DNA from: Acidimicrobiaceae bacterium | GTDB taxonomy: Bacteria > Actinomycetota > Acidimicrobiia > Acidimicrobiales > MedAcidi-G1 | Assembly (NCBI GenBank): GCA_002687745.1 | Contig: NZBE01000009.1 | Location: 31,709-64,385, forward strand | Length of the DNA stretch: 32,677 nucleotides | Direction of reading: 5' to 3' | Shown: positions 1 to 6,400 of the stretch, one piece after another | Position numbering within the stretch: the first letter of the stretch is position 1 | How the letters are laid out: every line of letters begins with the position of its first letter | Position numbers and translations under genes: made by a program | Notes under the pieces: generated by a model | Seen by the model: the letters and a program-made list of their open reading frames with translations, nothing else | Told to the model about the DNA's origin: nothing | Databases searched by the model: none

Positions 1-60
1 CCGGCCGTCGGCGACAACGCCGTCCTCATCGTTTGGAACAACCCGGATCTGGCATCCTGA
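1..60 (+). CDS. 3' end of an unidentified gene (partial)
   Basis: The first frame is open from base 1 and closes with TGA at 58-60, giving a 19-residue C-terminus ending in NNPDLAS. The next gene starts 31 bases later behind a good ribosome binding site, which fits this being the end of an upstream co-directional gene. The other two plus-strand frames are also open here, so the frame choice is an inference. Too little remains to name a family. Confidence 0.4.
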   Translation, partial: PAVGDNAVLIVWNNPDLAS

Positions 61-91
61 TCACATCAGATCCGGTCTGGGGAGGAACCTG

Positions 92-1273
92 ATGTCAGAA
101 ACTGGCGAGCGCGCCGAGAGCGGTGCACTGGGGCACCTGCGGATCGCCGACTTCAGCCGCATCCTGGCCGGCCCGCTGGCAACGATGGCCATGGGGGATC
201 TCGGGGCCGATGTGGTCAAGGTCGAACAACCCGGTGTGGGCGACGACACCCGCAGCTGGGGGCCGCCGTGGTGGGAGGTCGACGGACAACCGACAAGCAC
301 CTACTACCTGGGCCTCAACCGCAACAAGAGGAGCATCGCCCTGGATCTGGGTGACCCTGCAGACCTGGAGGTGGCCCGTCGGCTGTGCCTGGACGCAGAC
401 GTGGTGGTCGACAACTTTCGGGTCGGGACGATGGAGCGTTTCGGTCTCGACAGGGTTTCCCTCGTTGAGGATCGACCCGATCTGATCACCTGCTCCATCA
501 CCGGATTCGGCAGTACCGGTGACGGTGCGAGCCTCGCCGGTTACGACTTTCTCGTACAGGCGATGAGCGGTCTCATGGCGATCACCGGCGAGGCAGACGG
601 TGAGCCGATGAAGGTGGGCGCCGCTGTCGTTGACCAGTTGGCGGGCCTCTATGCCGCCGTCGCAATTCTGGCCGCCGTCGAGGAGCGGCGTGAGACGGGC
701 CTTGGCCAACACGTCGAGGTCTCTCTGATGGGAGCGGCCCTGGCAGGTCTGTTGAACGTGGGATCCGCCCACGTGACAACCGGTGCCGACCCCGGGCGCC
801 ACGGCAACCGGCACCCGTCGATCGTCCCCTACCAGTCGTACCGGGCCTCTGACGGTCAGGTGGTGATTGCTGCAGCCAGCCCGGTCCTGTGGCAGCGGTT
901 GTGTGAGGTTCTGGACCGTCTCGACCTGGCTGTCGACACTCGTTTTGTCGACAACGCCGCGCGCCTCCAGAACGCCGATGCCCTCGAGGCTGAGATCGAA
1001 TCGGTGCTGGCGCCGGGAACCGTTGCCGAGTGGACAGGCCGGCTGCGTGCTGCCGGGATTCCAGCGGGCCCGATCAACAGCGTGCGTGAGGCGTTTGCCA
1101 CTGCCGAGGATCTGGGCCTCGATCCCGTCTGGGTAATGGGTGACGGCACGGATTCTTTCAGGTCGGTCGGATCGCCGATCAGGATGTCGGCCACCCCGCC
1201 GGGGATTTCCAGGCCGCCGCCAGCCAACGACGAACACGGCCCTGAGATCCGCAGCGAGATCAGCGAGATCTAG
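92..1273 (+). CDS. CaiB/BaiF family CoA-transferase (type III)
   Basis: A 393-residue protein of the usual length for family III CoA-transferases, which move CoA between carboxylic acids through an enzyme-bound anhydride. Family signatures are seen: the N-terminal SRILAGPLATMAMGDLGADVVKVE region, the NRNKRSIALDL segment near residue 77, and the GYDFLVQAMSGLM stretch near residue 150. The conserved nucleophilic aspartate is likely D181 in VVDQLAGLYAA. The ATG at 92 follows GGGGAGG at about 80-86. The substrate cannot be read from the sequence; a neighbouring acyl-CoA dehydrogenase suggests an acyl-CoA route. The gene is convergent with the alkylsulfatase gene, and the two stop codons share the palindrome CTAG at 1270-1273. 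Confidence 0.9.
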   Translation: MSETGERAESGALGHLRIADFSRILAGPLATMAMGDLGADVVKVEQPGVGDDTRSWGPPWWEVDGQPTSTYYLGLNRNKRSIALDLGDPADLEVARRLCLDADVVVDNFRVGTMERFGLDRVSLVEDRPDLITCSITGFGSTGDGASLAGYDFLVQAMSGLMAITGEADGEPMKVGAAVVDQLAGLYAAVAILAAVEERRETGLGQHVEVSLMGAALAGLLNVGSAHVTTGADPGRHGNRHPSIVPYQSYRASDGQVVIAAASPVLWQRLCEVLDRLDLAVDTRFVDNAARLQNADALEAEIESVLAPGTVAEWTGRLRAAGIPAGPINSVREAFATAEDLGLDPVWVMGDGTDSFRSVGSPIRMSATPPGISRPPPANDEHGPEIRSEISEI

Positions 1274-3192
1274 GGCTCGATGATCTTGAAGAAGATCGGG
1301 AAGTCGGTGAACGTCTCCCAGAGTGCGAGCACGCGTTCAGCGTCGCCGCTGACCGTGGCTGCACCCGACCCGACCAGGCCGCCAAGTTGGCCCCCCGTTG
1401 CCACCAGTTCGTCCAGCGCTGCCCGGTCACAGGTGACGGTCGCGTCGGGCGACTCATGTGGTCTTCCCGGGGCAGAGTGGAGGGTTCCGTTCGAAAGTTC
1501 CAGGCGGATGACCTCGTTAGTGTCGGGCAGCAACCAGTTGATGTTCAGGTGGCCCAGGTCTGCTGCGAGAGGCCCGTCGACCCTCACGGCCAGGTAGTCG
1601 AACACCTGCTGCAGGGTCATTCCCCGTGCCACCTCGGGCCTGGGTCGTTGCATTGCCGGAACGTCGATCGAGCCGTTCCTCAACTCCTGTGCACCCGTGA
1701 GGTAGATGTCGCGCCACGGCCCGGACTCCGCCCGGTAGGCCAACTGCTCGAAGGCATCGGCCTGGAGCAACCTGGCCTCTTCACACCCCGGGTCGGCGAA
1801 CACGGCGTGCCTGAGGACCTCGGCAACCCACCGGTGGTCACCGGTCTCAAATGAGGCCCGTGCCTGCTCGAGCAGGTTCTCCATTCCGCCCATGAACTCC
1901 ACGTACCGGGCACCGGCCTCTACCGGCTCATAAGGGTCGAGGCTGGACGGGTGGCCGTCGTACCAGCCCAGGTAGCGCTGGTAGACGGCCCGCACGTTGT
2001 GGCTGACCGTGCCGTAGTAGCCGTGGCAGAGCCAGTCGTTCCACAGACCCGGAGGGAGGTCGATGCGGGCGGAGATCTCGTTAGGGGTGAAGCCCAGGTT
2101 GGCCAGCCGCATTGCCTGGTCGTGCAGCCAGCGGTAGAGGTCGCGCTGGTTGGTCAGGTAGTTCCTGACGGCGTCTGTTCCCCAGTGGGGCCAGCCGTGG
2201 CTGGCGAACACGATGTCGGTCCGGTCTCCCCACCTGTCCAGAGCCTCGTCGATGTAACGGCTCCACATGAGGGTGTCGCGAACAAGTGCGCCACGCAGGG
2301 TCAACACGTTGTGCATCGTCGCCGTGCAGTTCTCGGCCATACAGAGGATGCGGTGGTCCGGGAAGTAGAAGTGCATTTCTGCCGGGGCTTCTGTCTCCGG
2401 GGTGAGCTGGAACTCGATGCGAACCCCGTCCAGCACCAGTTCCTGGCCGGTCTCTGTGATCTCGATGGTCGGGGGCACCAGGGCCGATGACCCTGTGGGA
2501 AGGCCCTTGCCGAGCCCCTGGTCGACATGGCCGTGTTCGTTCCACGGGATGAGCAGCCCGAACTGGTAGGTGGTCCGGCGGCTCATGGCCGGTCCGGCGA
2601 CCACGTTCTCGGCCACCGCTTCACGCAGGAACCCCTCGGGTGCCACAATCGGCACCTCGCCGGATTCGACCCGTTCAAGGTCGACCACGCCCAGCACGCC
2701 GCCGTAGTGGTCGACATGGGAGTGGGTGTATATGACCGCCGTGACGGGCCGGTCGCCCAGGTGTTCGGTAACCAGGTCGTATGCGGCGCGGGCGGTTTCG
2801 GTTGTGGTCAGGGGGTCGATGACCACCCATCCGTTGTCACCACGGATGAACGTGACACAGGAGATGTCAAATCCGCGAACCTGGTAGAAGCCGTCACAGA
2901 TTTCGTAGAGGCCGTGCTGGGCGTTGAAGCCGGCCTGGCGCCACAGGGCCGGGTTGACTGTGTCTGGTGCCGGGCCCTCCACGAAGTCGGACCGGGAGAG
3001 GTCCCAGGCGATCGGCATCCACGGGTTCGGATCGATTCTGTCGATTACCGGCTCGGCCCTTGTGGCGATGAAGCCCCGTGCAACGTTGGCGGCGTCGCTT
3101 CCGTCGTCAGGGGGGAGGGAGGCCGCAAAGGCCTCAAGGTCGGCCCTGGTCTGTTGTGTCGCCGGCCTCGGGGTCCGAGGGTCGTCGGTCAT
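1270..3192 (-). CDS. Alkylsulfatase-type metallo-beta-lactamase-fold hydrolase
   Basis: A 640-residue protein matching the length and layout of the SdsA1/BDS1 alkylsulfatases, which cleave primary alkyl sulfates such as SDS to alcohol and sulfate. An N-terminal segment precedes the metallo-beta-lactamase domain, with metal-binding THSHVDH at residues 156-162. Further family motifs are AENCTATMHNVLTLRGA and the FASHGWPHWG segment, then the helical dimerisation region, then an SCP2-like C-terminal domain from about residue 515 (LNINWLLPDTNEVIRLEL). No signal peptide is visible, so the enzyme is probably cytoplasmic, unlike secreted SdsA1. The gene lies 22 bases downstream of an acyl-CoA dehydrogenase on the same strand and is probably co-transcribed with it. 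That pairing would suit oxidation of the released fatty chain. Confidence 0.9.
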   Translation of the reverse strand: MTDDPRTPRPATQQTRADLEAFAASLPPDDGSDAANVARGFIATRAEPVIDRIDPNPWMPIAWDLSRSDFVEGPAPDTVNPALWRQAGFNAQHGLYEICDGFYQVRGFDISCVTFIRGDNGWVVIDPLTTTETARAAYDLVTEHLGDRPVTAVIYTHSHVDHYGGVLGVVDLERVESGEVPIVAPEGFLREAVAENVVAGPAMSRRTTYQFGLLIPWNEHGHVDQGLGKGLPTGSSALVPPTIEITETGQELVLDGVRIEFQLTPETEAPAEMHFYFPDHRILCMAENCTATMHNVLTLRGALVRDTLMWSRYIDEALDRWGDRTDIVFASHGWPHWGTDAVRNYLTNQRDLYRWLHDQAMRLANLGFTPNEISARIDLPPGLWNDWLCHGYYGTVSHNVRAVYQRYLGWYDGHPSSLDPYEPVEAGARYVEFMGGMENLLEQARASFETGDHRWVAEVLRHAVFADPGCEEARLLQADAFEQLAYRAESGPWRDIYLTGAQELRNGSIDVPAMQRPRPEVARGMTLQQVFDYLAVRVDGPLAADLGHLNINWLLPDTNEVIRLELSNGTLHSAPGRPHESPDATVTCDRAALDELVATGGQLGGLVGSGAATVSGDAERVLALWETFTDFPIFFKIIEP

Positions 3193-3214
3193 CGGCTTCT
3201 ACCTGGCCGGAGGG

Positions 3215-4537
3215 TCATGGTCCCGTGAAGACCGGTCCGGTGGTCTCGTGAATCGGCACCTCGCCGGGGCCGTCGCCGTAGCGGCCGAGTTCGAACCGTG
3301 CGACCACGAAGTGGTGCACCTCGTCTGGCCCATCAGCTAGGCGCAGCGTTCGTTGGGAGGTGTACATGGATGCAAGGGGTGTCCACTGGGAGACACCCGT
3401 TGCGCCGTGGACCTGGATCGCCTCGTCGATGATGTGACAGACCTTCTCCGGGACCATTGCCTTCACAGCGCTGATCCAGACCCGGGCCTCGGCGTTGCCC
3501 ATTGTGTCCATGGCCCTTGCGGCACGGAGCACCATCAGGCGCATCGACTCGATGTCGATTCGCGCCCGTGAGAGGACCTCCATGTTCTTGCCGAGGCGGG
3601 CTATGGGCTTGCCGAATGCCTCCCGGTAGAGGCCACGGCGGGCCATCAGTTCGACGGCACGCTCGGCGGCACCGATTGAACGCATGCAGTGGTGGATGCG
3701 GCCCGGCCCGAGGCGCAGCTGGGAGATCTCAAAGCCGCGACCCTCGCCGAGCAGGAGGTTGTCGTAGGGAACGCGGCAGTCGTCGAAGGTCAGGTGCATG
3801 TGGCCGTGGGGGGCGTCGTCATCGCCGAACACGTGCATGGCGTGGTCGATGGTGAGCCCCGGGGCGTCAGTTGGTACGAGTATCTGGGACTGGCGGTGGT
3901 GGGGTGGTCCATCAGGGTTTGTCTGGACCATGGTGACCATGATCTTGCAGCGGGGGTCTCCTGCGCCGGAGATGTAGTACTTGGTTCCGTTGATCACCCA
4001 TTCGTCTCCGTCGCGCACGGCGCTGCAGGCGATGTTCTTTGCGTCGGACGAGGCCAGGTCGGGTTCGGTCATGGCGTAGGCCGACCGGATCTCACCGTTC
4101 AGGAGGGGCTCGAGCCACTGCTTCTTCTGCTCAGGGGTACCGACCCGCTCCAACACCTCCATGTTCCCGGTGTCGGGTGCCGAGCAGTTGAGGCTCTCGG
4201 AGGCAATGGGGTTCTTGCCCAGTTCGGCCGCTATGTATGCGTAGTCCAGGTTCGAGAGGCCCTCGCCGGTCTCGGCATCGGGAAGAAAGAAGTTCCAGAG
4301 GCCCTTTTCGCGTGCCTTTGCCTTCAGGGTCTCGATGATGTCGATCTGGCCGGGGTGGTAGCCCCAGTGGTCCTCGCGGGCGGCACCCAGGTCGTGGTAC
4401 TCACGGGTCACCGGCTCAACCTCGGTGGCGATGAAGTCCACGACGGCGTCGTGGAGCGGGCGCGTCGCCTCCGACATGGCCAGGTTCATGGAGGTGTCGC
4501 TCGGGTCTTCGATGTGGAGTCCGGGTCCGATCGGCAT
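3215..4537 (-). CDS. Acyl-CoA dehydrogenase (ACAD10/11-like)
   Basis: A 440-residue FAD-dependent acyl-CoA dehydrogenase. Seen are the AYAMTEPDLASSDAKNI flavin/substrate loop, the WVINGTKYYISGA strand, the GRIHHCMRSIGAAERA helix typical of ACAD10/11-like enzymes, and a C-terminal RLADGPDEVHH motif where the catalytic acid region lies. It introduces an alpha,beta double bond into acyl-CoA; chain length is unknown. The start at 4537 is preceded by GAGGAACCC; an internal Met at residue 17 is an alternative. It leads a two-gene minus-strand unit with the alkylsulfatase and is divergent from vapBC. Confidence 0.9.
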   Translation of the reverse strand: MPIGPGLHIEDPSDTSMNLAMSEATRPLHDAVVDFIATEVEPVTREYHDLGAAREDHWGYHPGQIDIIETLKAKAREKGLWNFFLPDAETGEGLSNLDYAYIAAELGKNPIASESLNCSAPDTGNMEVLERVGTPEQKKQWLEPLLNGEIRSAYAMTEPDLASSDAKNIACSAVRDGDEWVINGTKYYISGAGDPRCKIMVTMVQTNPDGPPHHRQSQILVPTDAPGLTIDHAMHVFGDDDAPHGHMHLTFDDCRVPYDNLLLGEGRGFEISQLRLGPGRIHHCMRSIGAAERAVELMARRGLYREAFGKPIARLGKNMEVLSRARIDIESMRLMVLRAARAMDTMGNAEARVWISAVKAMVPEKVCHIIDEAIQVHGATGVSQWTPLASMYTSQRTLRLADGPDEVHHFVVARFELGRYGDGPGEVPIHETTGPVFTGP

Positions 4538-4656
4538 GGGTTCCTCGTTGTGGGATTGGAAACGGTGGCTGAGTCGTGCCGGAATCTAGGTCAGCGGTGG
4601 GGTGCGCCCCCAAACCGGAAGGACCGGAAGTGTGGGCTTTCCGGGCCATCTGGGTC

Positions 4657-4695
4657 CACATCTACATGTGAAACACGGATTATGTGCTACACATA
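4657..4695. promoter_or_regulatory. Two inverted repeats upstream of vapB (candidate autoregulatory operator)
   Basis: Two short palindromes lie just before the vapB GTG. CACAT-CTAC-ATGTG is at 4657-4670 and TATGTG-CTA-CACATA at 4681-4695, the latter ending five bases before the start codon. Both use the same ATGTG/CACAT half-site. VapB antitoxins commonly repress their own operon by binding paired palindromes at the promoter, so this placement fits. The sites are seen; the binding is inferred. Confidence 0.5.
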
Positions 4696-4700
4696 TACAC

Positions 4701-4907
4701 GTGACCAACCTTACGCTTGCAGTCGATGACGACCTCCTCGCCAGAGCGAGGGTCAGGGCAGCCGAGCAGGGCACCTCGGTAAACGCCGTGGTCCGGGAGT
4801 TGATCACCGGTTTCGCCGCCACCGATCGGGTCGACTCGGCACGCCGCCGGCTGATGGCGCTGTCGGTCTCCTCCATGGCCGGATCAGGAGGCAGGTCGCC
4901 CACGTGA
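4701..4907 (+). CDS. vapB: VapB-type ribbon-helix-helix antitoxin
   Basis: A 68-residue protein starting at the GTG at 4701. Its N-terminus (TNLTLAVDDDLLARARVRAAEQGTSVNAVVRELI) has the strand-helix-helix pattern of ribbon-helix-helix DNA-binding antitoxins. The C-terminal part would bind the toxin. Upstream in-frame codons give non-family sequence, so the GTG is preferred. The stop TGA overlaps the toxin GTG start (GTGA at 4904-4907), the coupling expected in a VapBC module. Inverted repeats directly upstream are candidate self-regulatory sites. Confidence 0.8.
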   Translation: MTNLTLAVDDDLLARARVRAAEQGTSVNAVVRELITGFAATDRVDSARRRLMALSVSSMAGSGGRSPT

Positions 4908-5353
4908 CCGGCTCTCTCACCAACAGGGTGTTCGTGGACACGTCCGTGCTGGTGCGCCTCTTCGACGACGACGAACCACGGCGCCAGGCCGGCGCACGGG
5001 CTGTCTTCGGCGACATCCAGGCAACCACGCTCGTAATCTCGACGCGGGTCATGGCCGATTTCTACAACATCGTCACCAGGGAGTTTGCCCGTCCCCTGCC
5101 GGCGGTGGTGGCAGGGCGGGCCCTGACCGATCTGGCTGACCTGGCGGTGGTTCAGGTCGATCACAACCTGGTCGCCGCAGCAGCCGACACCGCTGAACGA
5201 CACGACCTGGACATCCGTGACGCCCTGGCTGTCGAGGCGGCCGCCACAGCCGGTTGCGGTCGGCTGCTGACCGAGGTGTTCCCGCATGGGACCGTGCTAC
5301 GGGGTGTGCTGGCAGAGGACCCCGTCAACTGGGAGGAGAACCGGTCGCAATGA
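4904..5353 (+). CDS. vapC: VapC-type PIN-domain ribonuclease toxin
   Basis: A 149-residue PIN-domain protein, predicted to be a metal-dependent RNase held inactive by the neighbouring antitoxin. The first catalytic Asp is D12 in VFVDTSVLV. The second acidic position, in ISTRVMADFYNIVTR, is Asp where Glu is more usual. The third is in LDIRDALAVEAAATAGC, and LLTEVFPHG is the usual C-terminal strand. It starts with GTG overlapping the vapB stop. Its own TGA at 5351-5353 overlaps the ATG of the following alpha/beta hydrolase, which is unusual for a toxin gene. Its target RNA cannot be predicted. Confidence 0.85.
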   Translation: MTGSLTNRVFVDTSVLVRLFDDDEPRRQAGARAVFGDIQATTLVISTRVMADFYNIVTREFARPLPAVVAGRALTDLADLAVVQVDHNLVAAAADTAERHDLDIRDALAVEAAATAGCGRLLTEVFPHGTVLRGVLAEDPVNWEENRSQ

Positions 5354-6330
5354 TGGATATCGACGGCCTGAAGCGACACGAGGTGGATGCGTTCGGAACG
5401 GGTATCCACGTTGCCGAGGTCGGTGAGGGTCCGATGGTCCTGTTCGTCCACGGCTTTCCCGAGTCCTGGTACTCATGGCGACACCAGCTGCCTGTCGTCG
5501 CGGCCGCCGGAATGCGGGCAGTTGCCATTGACGTCCGCGGCTACGGATCCTCGGACATACCGGACGAGGTTGATGCCTACAGACTCGTGGAGCTTGTCGG
5601 AGACTGCGTCGGAGTTGTCGAGGCCCTCGGTGGTGGAACGGCGACGATCGTCGGACACGACTGGGGTTCACCGATTGCAGCAGCCGCAGCCCGCCTACGC
5701 CCCGACGTGTTCACCGCCGTGGCGCTCCTCTCGGTGGCCTATGAACCGCGGGGCGACCCGCGTCCGACAGACGTGTTCAAGATGATGGGCGGCGACGACG
5801 AGTTCTACATCGAGTACTTCCAGGAACCTGGCCGCGCCGAGGCCGAGATCGCCGTCGATCCGGTCCGCTGGCTGGAGGGCTTCTACTTCACCGCCTCGGG
5901 CGACTGCCCCCCCTCTGCCCCTGACGAGAAGCCGATGGGTCTGATCGCACCTGGCGGGAAGATGAGCGACGCCTTCAGGTACCCGGACCAGCCGACGGCC
6001 TGGATGATCCCAGAGGACCTGGCCTTCTACGCAGCTGAGTTCGCCCGGTCCGGGTTCTCCGGGGGTCTCAACCGGTACCGGTGCGTCGACCTGGACTGGG
6101 TTGACCTGAGGGCCTGGCACGGAGCGCCCATCAGGCAGCCGTCGCTGTTCATCGGTGGCGAGAACGACGGGCCGACCATCTGGGGGGCCGGCAGCATCAG
6201 CAGGTTCCCCCAGACGCTTCCCGGCCTCCATGCCTCGGTGATCCTCCCCGGCGTGGGGCACTGGATGCAGCAGGAAGACGCCGCCGGTGTAAACGCCGTC
6301 CTCCTGGGGTTCCTGGCAGCTGTCCCCTGA
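5350..6330 (+). CDS. Epoxide-hydrolase-like alpha/beta hydrolase
   Basis: A 326-residue alpha/beta-hydrolase-fold protein. The oxyanion motif HGFPESWYSWRHQLP and the nucleophile motif GHDWGS, with Asp at residue 104, are those of epoxide hydrolases. A charge-relay Asp in GGENDGPTIW, the base His in GVGHWMQQE, and lid tyrosines (FYIEYFQE, GLNRYR) complete the set. Fluoroacetate dehalogenase-like enzymes share most of these features, so the substrate is not certain. The ATG at 5350 overlaps the vapC stop as ATGA; a second in-frame ATG lies at 5353, with GGAGGAG about 12-15 bases upstream. Coding upstream of 5350 belongs to vapC in another frame. Confidence 0.88.
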   Translation: MMDIDGLKRHEVDAFGTGIHVAEVGEGPMVLFVHGFPESWYSWRHQLPVVAAAGMRAVAIDVRGYGSSDIPDEVDAYRLVELVGDCVGVVEALGGGTATIVGHDWGSPIAAAAARLRPDVFTAVALLSVAYEPRGDPRPTDVFKMMGGDDEFYIEYFQEPGRAEAEIAVDPVRWLEGFYFTASGDCPPSAPDEKPMGLIAPGGKMSDAFRYPDQPTAWMIPEDLAFYAAEFARSGFSGGLNRYRCVDLDWVDLRAWHGAPIRQPSLFIGGENDGPTIWGAGSISRFPQTLPGLHASVILPGVGHWMQQEDAAGVNAVLLGFLAAVP

Positions 6331-6364
6331 ACGACACCGGTTCGGCGCGTCAGTGACCAGACCG

Positions 6365-6400
6365 CTGCACTTCGAGCCCGGAACCGCCTAGGTTGTCCGG
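6365..6400 (+). promoter_or_regulatory. Candidate leaderless promoter of the APC transporter gene
   Basis: TAGGTT at 6389-6394 is followed by exactly six bases and then the ATG at 6401. A weak -35-like CTGCAC sits at 6365-6370, 18 bases upstream. No Shine-Dalgarno sequence is present. The same TAGGTT-N6-start arrangement recurs at three other genes in the window, which supports transcription starting at or next to the start codon. Confidence 0.6.

Noticed and set aside
95-1237. Long open frame on the minus strand opposite the CoA-transferase (380 codons)
   Set aside because: It has no family features and its composition is that of the antisense of a GC-rich gene. The plus-strand protein has clear catalytic motifs. 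The same applies to other long antisense frames, for example 13517-15034.
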